Source: Bacteroidota bacterium (GTDB lineage: Bacteria; Bacteroidota; Bacteroidia; Flavobacteriales_D; Crocinitomicaceae). From it: DNA of 15,748 nucleotides. The notes under the pieces were generated by a model. The model was not told the DNA's origin, made no database searches, and saw nothing but the letters and a program-made list of their open reading frames with translations. The DNA lies in NCBI GenBank assembly GCA_018825925.1, contig JAHKAT010000127.1, forward strand, positions 1-15,748. Direction: 5' to 3'. This document shows, piece after piece, positions 1 to 8,720 of the stretch (position 1 is its first letter; each line of letters starts with the position of its first letter). Both the position numbers and the translations under genes were made by a program.

Positions 1-3000
1 GGCGAGAATTTTGGCTATGATGATGAATCTCTTAATTGGGAAAATGGAAAGCAAATCATACGCTTGAAAAATAAAGACAAAAGTCCATTAATCAGATTGT
101 ACAGAGAATCTGTTTTGGAAAATGCACATCTTTTAACTAGAATTCCTTCAAATTCGTGTTCGCCAAGCAACGGAAATGAACAACTTCCTACTTTACTTGA
201 TCTGCTTTTCACGAACAGTTTAAACCAAACCAATTTCAGAAGTGATTCATCATGGTTTACAGCTACATCCAGCGAGTTATCGGAAGATGTAAACGAATAC
301 AGAAAATTACAGGGCAAACTCGAAAGTTTTCATAAATCGAACGGGAATTGGTCTGCTTACCGAAATTATGTTGCCTTTCGAACTGCTCAAGCAAGTATAG
401 GACTGACTTTCGAGCAAAAAATAAAGGGTTTCGAAATTTGGGCAAAAGAATTTTCGAGTACACAAAATGAAAACTATTTTCAACTACAATTAGCGTCGCT
501 CTATGTGAACTCTGCTAGTCAATATCATTTTGAAACCAATACGAAGGTCGAAAATGACAATATAAAAGCTTTAAAAATAATCGATGCTGCACTTTTAAAA
601 TGGCCGAATAGAAAGGGTGATATGGAACCTGAAATTTTCAATGACCAATTAATCAACTTAAGAGAAAGTATAGTAAGTATCCTGGTTGACTTTTCATGGC
701 CAGTAGATGCAATGTTAGGAAAAAGTAATTTGACCCGATTGAAATACAAAAACACTGAAAAAATCAACTTCAGGGTCTATTATTTGGAAGAGGATCAATC
801 TCCTTCGGAAAATTTCCTCCAGTTGCCTCTGAAACGATTAAAACTGCGTGAAGCAGAAAGACAGACCCTTGAAGTTACCGACAAAAAACGGCATCTCTAT
901 CACACGCATGATTTTCTAATGTCGCGTATTTCGAAAGCAGGGTTTTACCTGGTTTTGGCATCTCACGACGAAAAATACATTGATGAAATAATGAATCACG
1001 ACACTCTTTATGAAGCCAAGAATGTGGTGTGGAAATGGATGAAACTGTCGGATTTATCGGTCGAAACGAGCTCAGAAAAGGAGACTGTATTGGTGCATGT
1101 GGTTAGTCGTTTAACCGGTAAACCCATTCAAAAAGCAACGGTTTATCATTCAATGAATCCTCTAAAAAAAGGATATATTGAGTCAGGTTTAACGGATAAA
1201 GACGGTTTATTAAGAATTAAATTGACGAGCCGTGCGTATATTAAAATTGTAAACGGAAATGATAGCATTGAAACCTCTGTTTACCCTCGAGGTCGATACG
1301 AACCAAGTTCAGAGATGTTCAAGTTGTATACGGATAGAGGTATTTATAGGCCCGGCCAAAAAGTAGAAATAACAGTACTTTCTTTAAAACGCTCTGGATA
1401 TACGTTCGAAATGTCAGGTGATACGCGACAAGAATTAATCATTAAAGACAACAATAATCAAGAGCTTTTCAAACAATTTATTTCGACGAATTCCATGGGG
1501 TCGGCTTATGCATCTTTTATTTTGCCGAATTCAATTTTGCCAGGTGATGTTAGGCTTTTTATAGGCAACAGCTATTTGGGAATGGTTCAGGTAGAAGAGT
1601 ACAAGCGCCCAACTTTTGAGGTGAAATGGAATCCCGCAAAAGGATATACAAAAATAAACGAGCCTGTTACTTTAACGGGTAAAGTGAACTCGTATGCGGG
1701 TTATCCAATTGCGAATTCGGAGGTGGTAGTGACCATTTCTGAGCAGCGTTATTTTCCTCGATTTTGTGTAATAGGCTTTAATCAACGATCGTATGACACA
1801 ACGATATATGCCAAGACAGATAAAAATGTCATATTTTCAATCAATTATTTTTCGCAAAAACCCAAAGAAACAAGCGGTATATATCTGAATTTTGAAGCGA
1901 AAGTGATAAATACAACTGGAGAAACGCAGTTTGACGAAAGCTTTTTATTTTTAGGTAAAGAAGGTTTTGAAATCGGACTTCGTGTGGATTCAGAGATAAT
2001 TGACGGCGAGAATGAAATGGTATTGTTCAACTTGTCGAATTCATCTGGATCTGAGATTCCAATGGTTGATTTGAAGGTGAAAATCGAAAGAGAAAATCAA
2101 AATCAATTTACTCTTTATTCCATAGAGAAACCGGAGTTTTCATCCATTAGAAAAAGAAAATTAAAAAGGACCAATCGCTTTTTGAAATATGAAAACAATG
2201 AATTTTTATATACTGCTGTATGGGAAAAAAATATTAAAAGCACACAAAGGATAGATCTTGATTCATTGAATTTAGGCCCGGGCAGATACGCTATTCAAGC
2301 AAAGACAATCAATGAAGTAGGTGATGAAGTTAGTACTTCAACTGGTTTTGTGATTATTCATCCTCAAAAGAAAAAAAATCAACATGAAACTCTACTTTTT
2401 GCCATTTTAAAAAATCTTGATTATCAATTGGGAGAAACAGCTGAAATAATCCTTGGTTCGGCGGTGCGTAAACAATCGATTTTAAAAGTGACTGAATGGC
2501 CTGATGGTAAAGTAACAACTGAAACAATTAAACTTAAAAAGCGAAAAATAGTTGAATTGAAGCTAGATGAAGCAACAAAACAAGGAGTAAACATTCGTTT
2601 TGGCACCACTTTGGAGGGAACAGAAAGTTCTGAATCGATTTTTATTAAGCCAAAAACAAACGAACCAGTTTTGAAATGGCAATGGATTGTAACTTCCGAT
2701 AAAACAAAACCGCAGACTGTAGAAAATTGGGAATTTCAGATCTCCGACCAATTTGGAAAACCGTATGAAGGCGAGGCGCTATTGACGATGTATGACAAAT
2801 CGCTTGATCAATTGGCAAACAACAAATGGGAGCTTCCCAACACAAGCTATAATTGGAGCCCAAGCTACTGGAATACTGCTTACTACAACAGTTTCCTGAA
2901 TTCAGCAAATCAATACCCTTTTTCCTTTTTGGATCGTGGAATTGAATTAAACATGGACTCAGAAGTGTCTTTCTCCAAAGTTGCAAGTGCTGTTGCAGGA

Positions 3001-5301
3001 AATTCAATAATGGAGGAAATCATTGAGTTCTCGGATGAAACTGAGTCCAAAAAAGACAAAGGAAATATCCGCACGAATTTTTCAGAAACCGCATTTTACA
3101 TTCCTCAATTATCTATAAAAGAAGGCAAAGGAAGTTTTAGCTTTACAATTCCTGATGCACTAACAACTTTTGGATTTAAAGGAGTTTTTCATACCAAAAC
3201 GGCTGATTTTGTCTTAGAGAATAAGGATTTGATTGTACAAAAAGAGCTTTTGGTCGATACCTATGAACCTCGATTTTTTAGAACTGGGGATGTTTTGGAA
3301 TGGAGAATGACGGTTCAAAATTTATCAGACAAGGAACAAGTGGTACAACCAATTTTGCTTCTTTCAAATGTAGCAGGTGAGGATATTTCTGGAAACTTTG
3401 GCGTACAAAAAATCAGCCCCCAATTAATTCTTTCAAAGGAGGCGCACACCTTTGTTTTTGCGCTTAAAATACCAGAAATCACAATCAATGAGGTACAATT
3501 CAAAATTGGTGCATCCTCCAAAGAATTTGGTGATTTTATACAAAAAAGCATTCCCGTTTTGAGCAACAAAGAGACTTACACTTATGGCGAATCCTTTGTG
3601 GTAGAAGGTCCCTTAAATGAATCTTTAAAATGGGATTTCGCAGCCAAAGTTCCTGCATCAGCCCTTATTCAGCAAGCAGAAATTCATGCTTTTTCGAGCG
3701 AAGAAGTATTAATTTTTAAAGAACTCACGAAACTTTTTTTCCGCAAAAATGATTTGAATGAAAGCTATATGGCGCAAGTATATGCTGCATGTATGGCTGA
3801 GAATACATTGAAAATAAATCCAGCTCTTAAAAATTATTTAACGGAGTATTTGAAAAAACACACACCAAAGGGGAATCTTCAAAAAAATTGGACAACAGAG
3901 GCTCTGGCGCTAACGCCTTGGCTTGAAGTTGCAACATCGGAAGAAAATTATCTGCAGAGCTTCGCTTTGTTATTGGATGAGGTGGCCTTAATTAATTACA
4001 AACAACAAGCAATTAATGCTTTAAGGGAGAGTCAATTAGAGAATGGCGCGTGGTCGTGGGTTGGAAAGGAATATGCCAACAGAACTGTGACTTTAGATTT
4101 TTTGAATCAGCTAGTTCAATTAAAATCCAAAGGTATTACGGTGCTAGAAACAGCCACAGAAAAGGCACTTGGATTTATTGAAGAAGAATTCAATAATGAC
4201 TTTAAGAGATTGACAGCCAAGGAAAAAGAACAAAATAATGGCGTTTCCCCATCGACTGTTCAATGGCTTTATGCCCGAACGGTTCTAAAAGCACCTATGA
4301 CCGCAGCTTCCGATTATTACTTGCTTGCTTTGAAAGCAAAATGGGTCAAAATGGAACTAGAAAATTGGGCAATAGTTGGGAAATTAGCTAAAAAACTTGG
4401 AAATAGTGTTTGGGCTGAAGAAGTGCTTGCGGCTTTAGAGGATACAAAAATCGCCAAGCAAAAACAAGGTGAATTTTGGAATTTTTCAGACAATACCTAC
4501 TATGGAAATACTTCTGGATTGGAGGCCCAGCTTCACACTATTGGGTTTTACGAATCCATGGAAAAATTTATTTCAACACGAAAAATGCGACAATGGGTAA
4601 TTCAGCAAAAACAATCGAGTAATTGGAACAATATTCGAACAATTGGTTTAGCAAATGCAACACTTCTAGAAGGAAAAAAACCGCAGGAAACCAGTATGGA
4701 AATTGGCTGGGTGAATGGAGTAAAAGACAACAATGACTCGCAAGAATTTGTGCAAATAGATAAGAATCCGGAGCGTAAATTAATAGTAGATGGTTTGAAA
4801 ATCAATCAAATGACGGATAATAACACCTATGTAGATTTGACGGTGAAATACACGGCGTCAGTGTCTGATATTGTTAAAAGCAATAGCGACTTTCGGGTAG
4901 AACGCCAATATTATTTGATATCAGAAGGCAAGGAAATTTTATTGAGTGAAGTCAAAAAAGCTGAAGTGAAGGTGGGTGATCGTTTTAAAGTGGTACTGAA
5001 ATTAATCACTCCGAATGCTATGAGTTATGTGTATATCGCAGATCCTCGATTTTCGGGACAAGAGAATTTGGAACCAGCATCTGGTTTTAGGTATTCCGAT
5101 TTCGCTTATTACGTCTCGCAACGCGATCAAAAGACGGAGTTCTTTATAGAATATTTACCCAAAGGAACAAATCAATTGTCGTATGATTTTGTTGCTACAA
5201 CAGCTGGCACGATTCAAGTTCCTGCAGCGAAAACACAATCTTATTATCAACCACAAAAAGTGGCCAATTCAGCTTATTTTGAACTAAAAGTGGCAAAATA
5301 A
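1..5301 (+). CDS. alpha-2-macroglobulin family protein, MG2 domain, 5' partial
   Basis: The reading frame is open to the first base of the window, so the true start and any signal peptide lie upstream; a TTG at 64 is not a credible start. At least 1766 residues are visible. In order: an N-terminal region without recognisable domains; a carboxypeptidase-regulatory-like beta module (about 1081-1290); the MG2 hallmark TDRGIYRPGQ near 1327-1356; further macroglobulin Ig-like domains; the segment ETAFYIPQL followed by FSFTIPDALTTFGF (about 3085-3180), diagnostic of the A2M domain; YEPRFFRTGD (about 3261-3290); a helical thioester-like region with the GAWSW motif near 4045; and a C-terminal domain (about 5020-5298) containing EYLPKGTNQLSYDF. 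Family members are large envelope or periplasmic proteins thought to trap proteases. The canonical CxEQ thioester is not visible where expected. The stop is 17 nt before the next ATG, suggesting cotranscription. Family assignment is confident; function is inferred. Confidence 0.92.
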   Translation, partial: GENFGYDDESLNWENGKQIIRLKNKDKSPLIRLYRESVLENAHLLTRIPSNSCSPSNGNEQLPTLLDLLFTNSLNQTNFRSDSSWFTATSSELSEDVNEYRKLQGKLESFHKSNGNWSAYRNYVAFRTAQASIGLTFEQKIKGFEIWAKEFSSTQNENYFQLQLASLYVNSASQYHFETNTKVENDNIKALKIIDAALLKWPNRKGDMEPEIFNDQLINLRESIVSILVDFSWPVDAMLGKSNLTRLKYKNTEKINFRVYYLEEDQSPSENFLQLPLKRLKLREAERQTLEVTDKKRHLYHTHDFLMSRISKAGFYLVLASHDEKYIDEIMNHDTLYEAKNVVWKWMKLSDLSVETSSEKETVLVHVVSRLTGKPIQKATVYHSMNPLKKGYIESGLTDKDGLLRIKLTSRAYIKIVNGNDSIETSVYPRGRYEPSSEMFKLYTDRGIYRPGQKVEITVLSLKRSGYTFEMSGDTRQELIIKDNNNQELFKQFISTNSMGSAYASFILPNSILPGDVRLFIGNSYLGMVQVEEYKRPTFEVKWNPAKGYTKINEPVTLTGKVNSYAGYPIANSEVVVTISEQRYFPRFCVIGFNQRSYDTTIYAKTDKNVIFSINYFSQKPKETSGIYLNFEAKVINTTGETQFDESFLFLGKEGFEIGLRVDSEIIDGENEMVLFNLSNSSGSEIPMVDLKVKIERENQNQFTLYSIEKPEFSSIRKRKLKRTNRFLKYENNEFLYTAVWEKNIKSTQRIDLDSLNLGPGRYAIQAKTINEVGDEVSTSTGFVIIHPQKKKNQHETLLFAILKNLDYQLGETAEIILGSAVRKQSILKVTEWPDGKVTTETIKLKKRKIVELKLDEATKQGVNIRFGTTLEGTESSESIFIKPKTNEPVLKWQWIVTSDKTKPQTVENWEFQISDQFGKPYEGEALLTMYDKSLDQLANNKWELPNTSYNWSPSYWNTAYYNSFLNSANQYPFSFLDRGIELNMDSEVSFSKVASAVAGNSIMEEIIEFSDETESKKDKGNIRTNFSETAFYIPQLSIKEGKGSFSFTIPDALTTFGFKGVFHTKTADFVLENKDLIVQKELLVDTYEPRFFRTGDVLEWRMTVQNLSDKEQVVQPILLLSNVAGEDISGNFGVQKISPQLILSKEAHTFVFALKIPEITINEVQFKIGASSKEFGDFIQKSIPVLSNKETYTYGESFVVEGPLNESLKWDFAAKVPASALIQQAEIHAFSSEEVLIFKELTKLFFRKNDLNESYMAQVYAACMAENTLKINPALKNYLTEYLKKHTPKGNLQKNWTTEALALTPWLEVATSEENYLQSFALLLDEVALINYKQQAINALRESQLENGAWSWVGKEYANRTVTLDFLNQLVQLKSKGITVLETATEKALGFIEEEFNNDFKRLTAKEKEQNNGVSPSTVQWLYARTVLKAPMTAASDYYLLALKAKWVKMELENWAIVGKLAKKLGNSVWAEEVLAALEDTKIAKQKQGEFWNFSDNTYYGNTSGLEAQLHTIGFYESMEKFISTRKMRQWVIQQKQSSNWNNIRTIGLANATLLEGKKPQETSMEIGWVNGVKDNNDSQEFVQIDKNPERKLIVDGLKINQMTDNNTYVDLTVKYTASVSDIVKSNSDFRVERQYYLISEGKEILLSEVKKAEVKVGDRFKVVLKLITPNAMSYVYIADPRFSGQENLEPASGFRYSDFAYYVSQRDQKTEFFIEYLPKGTNQLSYDFVATTAGTIQVPAAKTQSYYQPQKVANSAYFELKVAK

Positions 5302-5318
5302 CGTTAATATTTATAGTG

Positions 5319-6197
5319 ATGTGGAATGAAGTAGTTCGAGCTTATAGTAATTATGCAAAGTATTTAGAAAAACAAATACTGCATCCAATTGAAAACGGGC
5401 CAAGTATGTTTTATCTTTTGATAGGACTGTCGCTCTTTGTCTGGTTTTTAGAAATATATTTTCCCTGGAGAAAGAATCAAAAAATTATTAGAAAAGATTT
5501 TTGGCTGGATGCATTTTATATGTTCTTCAATTATTTTTTCTTCAATCTTATCATTTTTGCAGCTTTGTCGAGCACCACAGAGCGACTTTTCGAAAGAGCA
5601 ATGTCGTGGATGGGTTTTTCTGGAGGACCTGTTTTTTCATTTTTCACTGAACTCCATTTGGGTTGGCAGTTGCTTATTTTCTTTTTGATTTATGATTTTG
5701 TACAGTGGTGTACCCACAATGCTTTGCATAGAGTTCCATTTTTGTGGAAATTTCATCGTTTGCATCACTCTGTGCTAGAAATGGGTTTTGCCGCACATCT
5801 TCGTTATCACTTCATGGAAAATATCGTTTACCGCTTGAGCCTATATATTTTTCTTTCGTATTTATTTCAGTTCGAGTTAAAATATACTTTTTGGTTATAT
5901 GCAATTACGACCTTGATTGGGCATTTAAATCACGCGAACATCCCCTTGAGTTACGGACCGCTGAAATACATCTTAAACAACCCGAAAATGCACATTTGGC
6001 ATCATGCTAAAAATTTACCTCATACACATCCAAAAGGAATGAATTTTGGACTGACTTTGAGTTGTTGGGATTATATTTTTAAAACACAGTATGAACCCTA
6101 TTCGGGGCGTGACATTGATTTGGGATTTGAAAATGTAGAGAAGTTTCCCAAGAGTTTCCTCGAGCAATTAATAGAACCATTTAGAAAGAATGAGTAA
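5319..6197 (+). CDS. sterol desaturase / fatty acid hydroxylase family membrane protein
   Basis: 292 residues from the ATG at 5319; a GTG immediately before it (5316) is in frame, but ATG is preferred. This is an integral membrane di-iron oxygenase of the fatty acid hydroxylase superfamily. The histidine clusters that bind the two irons are all present: HNALH (codons from 5715), HRLHH (from 5754), HLNH (from 5922) and HIWHH (from 5991). Hydrophobic segments lie near 5406-5460, 5510-5570, 5650-5705 and between the second and third histidine clusters. The family hydroxylates or desaturates lipids such as sterols, fatty acids or carotenoids using O2; the substrate cannot be told from sequence. 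It starts 17 nt after the macroglobulin-like gene and overlaps the following small gene by 8 nt, so the three are probably one transcript. The superfamily call is firm, the specific reaction is not. Confidence 0.93.
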   Translation: MWNEVVRAYSNYAKYLEKQILHPIENGPSMFYLLIGLSLFVWFLEIYFPWRKNQKIIRKDFWLDAFYMFFNYFFFNLIIFAALSSTTERLFERAMSWMGFSGGPVFSFFTELHLGWQLLIFFLIYDFVQWCTHNALHRVPFLWKFHRLHHSVLEMGFAAHLRYHFMENIVYRLSLYIFLSYLFQFELKYTFWLYAITTLIGHLNHANIPLSYGPLKYILNNPKMHIWHHAKNLPHTHPKGMNFGLTLSCWDYIFKTQYEPYSGRDIDLGFENVEKFPKSFLEQLIEPFRKNE

Positions 6198-6414
6198 AGG
6201 AAAATTATATTTAATAACGGTCTTGGCCTGTTTGACAATCGGACTAGCACCGCATTCACAACCACATATTTGGAAGCAAATTCAGAACATTAAGTTGGGG
6301 AGACCAATGGCAGGTATGGATTGGTTAGACGTTGTAATGCATGGCGCGCCATGGGTGGTCTTGTGCTATTTTATTGTTCGTGATCTAGTCAACTTGCGAA
6401 AAAATAAAAGTTAA
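6190..6414 (+). CDS. small two-helix membrane protein of unknown function
   Basis: 74 residues. Its ATG lies inside the end of the hydroxylase gene (8-nt overlap in another frame), a sign of translational coupling. Two hydrophobic segments are visible: residues about 5-20 (LYLITVLACLTIGLAP) and about 47-66 (around HGAPWVVLCYFIV), joined by a short loop containing PHIW and GMDWLD, with a basic C-terminal tail (LRKNKS). This predicts both ends in the cytoplasm. No catalytic motif is visible. Being overlapped with a lipid-modifying enzyme, it may be a small partner of it, but that is inference. Its stop codon shares bases with the stop of the convergent receiver gene (TTAA at 6411-6414). I recognise no named family; it is too small to be a transporter alone. 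Confidence 0.8.
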   Translation: MSKGKLYLITVLACLTIGLAPHSQPHIWKQIQNIKLGRPMAGMDWLDVVMHGAPWVVLCYFIVRDLVNLRKNKS

Positions 6415-6824
6415 ATAGTCATTTTACCGATGATGCTTTGCATGTGGTCCCATTCAAGAGGCTTGGTAACAAAGTGCAAGGCGTTCTCAGATCGTTGAAA
6501 TTTTTCCAAATCTCTCGAATGTTGTGAACCACTTACGATTACAAACCTAGGGCGTATCGGAATGGCGTATTTATCAAATAGCTCATTGAGTTCATCGATG
6601 AGTTCAAATCCGTCTAATTCGGGCATTAAAACATCAATTAAATATAATGCTGGAATGTCTTTGTTCACTCTTAAACGAGAAAGGGTGAATTCTATGGCTT
6701 GTGAGGGCTTGTCAAAAACATGTACCACCTCAAAAAGTTCTGTCGTTGAAAGAAACCTTTTGTGTAGTTCATTAATATCCTTATCGTCATCGATAAGTAC
6801 AATTTCGCGAAGAGTAGTATGCAT
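6411..6824 (-). CDS. stand-alone response regulator receiver protein (CheY-like)
   Basis: 137 residues if begun at the ATG at 6824, which puts the first receiver strand (EIVLIDDD) at residue 7; a longer frame from a TTG at 6872 adds 16 residues with no domain match and is less likely. The protein is one receiver domain with no output domain. Acidic pocket D12-D14, phospho-acceptor D64 in LYLIDVLMPELDG, conserved S98 in FVIVSGS and K121 in FVTKPLEW are all present, so it should be phosphorylatable. Such single-domain regulators are phosphorelay shuttles or act by protein-protein contact; no histidine kinase is encoded nearby, so the partner is unknown. It lies convergent to the small membrane protein gene with overlapping stop codons, and no consensus promoter was recognised upstream. 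Confidence 0.93.
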   Translation of the reverse strand: MHTTLREIVLIDDDKDINELHKRFLSTTELFEVVHVFDKPSQAIEFTLSRLRVNKDIPALYLIDVLMPELDGFELIDELNELFDKYAIPIRPRFVIVSGSQHSRDLEKFQRSENALHFVTKPLEWDHMQSIIGKMTI

Positions 6825-7007
6825 GGTGCAGTGAATTTCAATCAATTTACGACATTCGAAATAAGTTTCCAACTGAAATTGAATAATATTTTATGTGGAA
6901 CCTTGATTTGTCTCGGGAAAAAAAGCTCCTGAAAACAGAATATATTGATGCTTAGATAATTACTGATTTTATAATCAATTTTGTTAAGCACAACGAGGTT
7001 TTACAAA

Positions 7008-7041
7008 ACAAAAAAAGTCGATAAATTAGATTTACCGACTT
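7008..7041 (-). terminator. rho-independent terminator of glyS
   Basis: On the minus strand an 11-bp hairpin (AAGTCGGTAAA, five-base loop TCTAA, TTTATCGACTT, with one G-U pair) is followed directly by a run of T residues. It begins about 20 nt after the glyS stop codon. Confidence 0.88.
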
Positions 7042-7059
7042 CTTTTAATAGAGTGTTTA

Positions 7060-8595
7060 TTACTTTAATAAGGTCGAAAGTGCAGTTCTTTTGGCCAACA
7101 TCGCACTTAATTCGTCAATCGAAACTCGCTTCTGTTCCATAGTATCTCTATCTCTAATGGTAACTGTATTATCTTCCAACGATTCATGGTCAACAGTCAC
7201 ACTAAAAGGAGTACCAATAGCGTCTTGACGACGATATCTTTTCCCGATGGAATCTTTTTCATCGTACTGACAATTGAAATCGAACTTTAATTGGTCGATT
7301 ATCTCTCGAGCCTTTTCGGGCAAACCATCCTTTTTTGTTAAAGGCATAATGGCTACTTTGTATGGAGCCAGTGAAGCTGGTAATTTCAAAACGACACGCT
7401 CGGAACCGTCTTCTAATTGCTCTTTTTTCAAGGATGCTGAAAGTATTGCGAGGAACATTCGATCTAAACCAATAGATGTTTCAATGACATATGGAACGTA
7501 ATTTTGGTTTAATTCTGGGTCGAAATACTGTAATTTTTTCCCTGAAAATTGCTCGTGTTGCTTCAAATCAAAATCTGTTCTCGAATGAATTCCTTCCAAT
7601 TCTTTAAAGCCCATAGGGAAATTGAATTCGATATCACAAGCTGCGTTGGCGTAATGTGCTAATTTGATATGGTCGTGAAAACGATAATTCTCATCACCCA
7701 AACCAAGTGCAGCATGCCATTTCAATCTATTCTCTTTCCATTGGTTGTACCATTTCATCTCTTCTCCAGGGCGAACAAAGAATTGCATTTCCATTTGCTC
7801 AAATTCACGCATTCTAAAGATAAATTGTCTCGCAATGATCTCGTTCCTAAATGCTTTCCCTATTTGTGCTATTCCAAAAGGGATTTTCATTCTTCCCGAT
7901 TTTTGCACATTTAAGAAATTCACAAAAATTCCTTGGGCAGTCTCAGGACGCAAATAGATCGTGGAGGCATCACCCGCAACAGATCCCATTTCTGTAGAAA
8001 ACATCAAATTGAATTGACGAACATCCGTCCAATTTTTTGAACCGGAAACAGGACAAGCAATTTCTAGATCCTCAATCAGCTGTTTTACTGCAACTAAATC
8101 ATTGTTTTCTAGAGCCGAGCGCATACGGTCTTCAACAGCTTTTATCTTTTCGTTATTGCGTGTTACATTGGGGTTGGTGGCTCGAAACTGAGCTTCATCA
8201 AAAGATTCACCAAATTTCTTGATACCTTTTTCAACCTCTTTTTCACTCTTTAAACGGATTTTCTCCATGTATTCTTCCAAAAGCACGTCGGCGCGATATC
8301 TCTTTTTAGAATCTTTATTGTCAATCAAAGGATCATTAAAGGCATCTACGTGACCAGAAGCTTTCCAAGTAGTTGGATGCATAAAAATAGAAGCGTCGAT
8401 TCCTACAATGTTTTCATGCATTTGAACCATTGATTTCCACCAATAGTTTTTGATATTATTTTTAAGCTCTGACCCTAATTGACCATAATCATAAGTCGCA
8501 CTTAGTCCATCATATATTTCAGAAGAAGGAAATACAAAGCCATACTCTTTGGCGTGAGAAATTACTTCTTTTAATAGATCGTCTTTTTGTTCCAT
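7060..8595 (-). CDS. glyS: glycyl-tRNA synthetase, single-chain class II type
   Basis: 511 residues. Charges tRNA-Gly with glycine using ATP, in the cytoplasm as a homodimer. This is the one-polypeptide alpha2 type, unrelated to the alpha2beta2 enzyme of many other bacteria. Visible landmarks: the N-terminal segment PSSEIYDGLSATYDYGQLG (residues 23-41); YRADVL near 100-105; LRPETAQGIFVNF (215-227); class II motif 2 (FRNE, 249-252, then RMREFEQMEMQFF); motif 3 IETSIGLDRMFLAIL (371-385) with its conserved arginine; and a C-terminal anticodon-binding domain from about 410, including SIGKRYRRQDAIGTPF. The 100-residue charged segment between motif 1 and LRPETAQ is longer than in the shortest homologues but usual in this phylum. 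The ATG at 8595 is the only sensible start. A strong hairpin terminator follows the gene, and a TAAATTTG element sits only 4 nt upstream. Confidence 0.98.
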   Translation of the reverse strand: MEQKDDLLKEVISHAKEYGFVFPSSEIYDGLSATYDYGQLGSELKNNIKNYWWKSMVQMHENIVGIDASIFMHPTTWKASGHVDAFNDPLIDNKDSKKRYRADVLLEEYMEKIRLKSEKEVEKGIKKFGESFDEAQFRATNPNVTRNNEKIKAVEDRMRSALENNDLVAVKQLIEDLEIACPVSGSKNWTDVRQFNLMFSTEMGSVAGDASTIYLRPETAQGIFVNFLNVQKSGRMKIPFGIAQIGKAFRNEIIARQFIFRMREFEQMEMQFFVRPGEEMKWYNQWKENRLKWHAALGLGDENYRFHDHIKLAHYANAACDIEFNFPMGFKELEGIHSRTDFDLKQHEQFSGKKLQYFDPELNQNYVPYVIETSIGLDRMFLAILSASLKKEQLEDGSERVVLKLPASLAPYKVAIMPLTKKDGLPEKAREIIDQLKFDFNCQYDEKDSIGKRYRRQDAIGTPFSVTVDHESLEDNTVTIRDRDTMEQKRVSIDELSAMLAKRTALSTLLK

Positions 8596-8599
8596 GCCG

Positions 8600-8607
8600 C
8601 AAATTTA
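8600..8607 (-). promoter_or_regulatory. candidate -7 promoter element of glyS
   Basis: The minus strand reads TAAATTTG, an exact match to the Bacteroidota -7 consensus TAnnTTTG, ending only 4 nt before the glyS ATG. No TTTG lies 19-21 nt further upstream, so the promoter match is partial. If real, transcription would begin at or next to the start codon. Confidence 0.4.
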
Positions 8608-8671
8608 AGTCAAGAAAAGGAAACGGTATCTAATCCTTAAGGTTTTTTGGAAAAACTATGCTCTAAGACAC

Positions 8672-8700
8672 AAAAAAAGCGAAGTTTTGAACCTCGCTTT
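8672..8700 (-). terminator. rho-independent terminator of the duplicated-module gene
   Basis: On the minus strand the 9-bp stem AAAGCGAGG / CTTCGCTTT (one G-U pair, loop TTCAAAA) runs into seven T residues. It lies about 20 nt beyond the stop at 8721 and upstream of glyS, so glyS is probably transcribed on its own. Confidence 0.88.
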
Positions 8701-8720
8701 CTCTTAAATCTACGCAACTT

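Noticed and set aside
64..66. TTG as start of the macroglobulin-like gene
   Set aside because: The frame continues open to base 1 and a signal peptide would be expected; the gene is simply cut by the window.
5744..6010. 88-codon open frame inside the hydroxylase gene
   Set aside because: Out-of-frame shadow of a gene with all catalytic histidines in place.
6825..6872. N-terminal extension of the receiver gene from a TTG
   Set aside because: The 16 extra residues precede a normal receiver beginning and do not look like part of the domain; the ATG at 6824 fits the family length.
6825..7007. Possible non-coding RNA between the receiver gene and the glyS terminator
   Set aside because: Only short AT-rich inverted repeats are visible; no promoter and hairpin pair defines a transcript.
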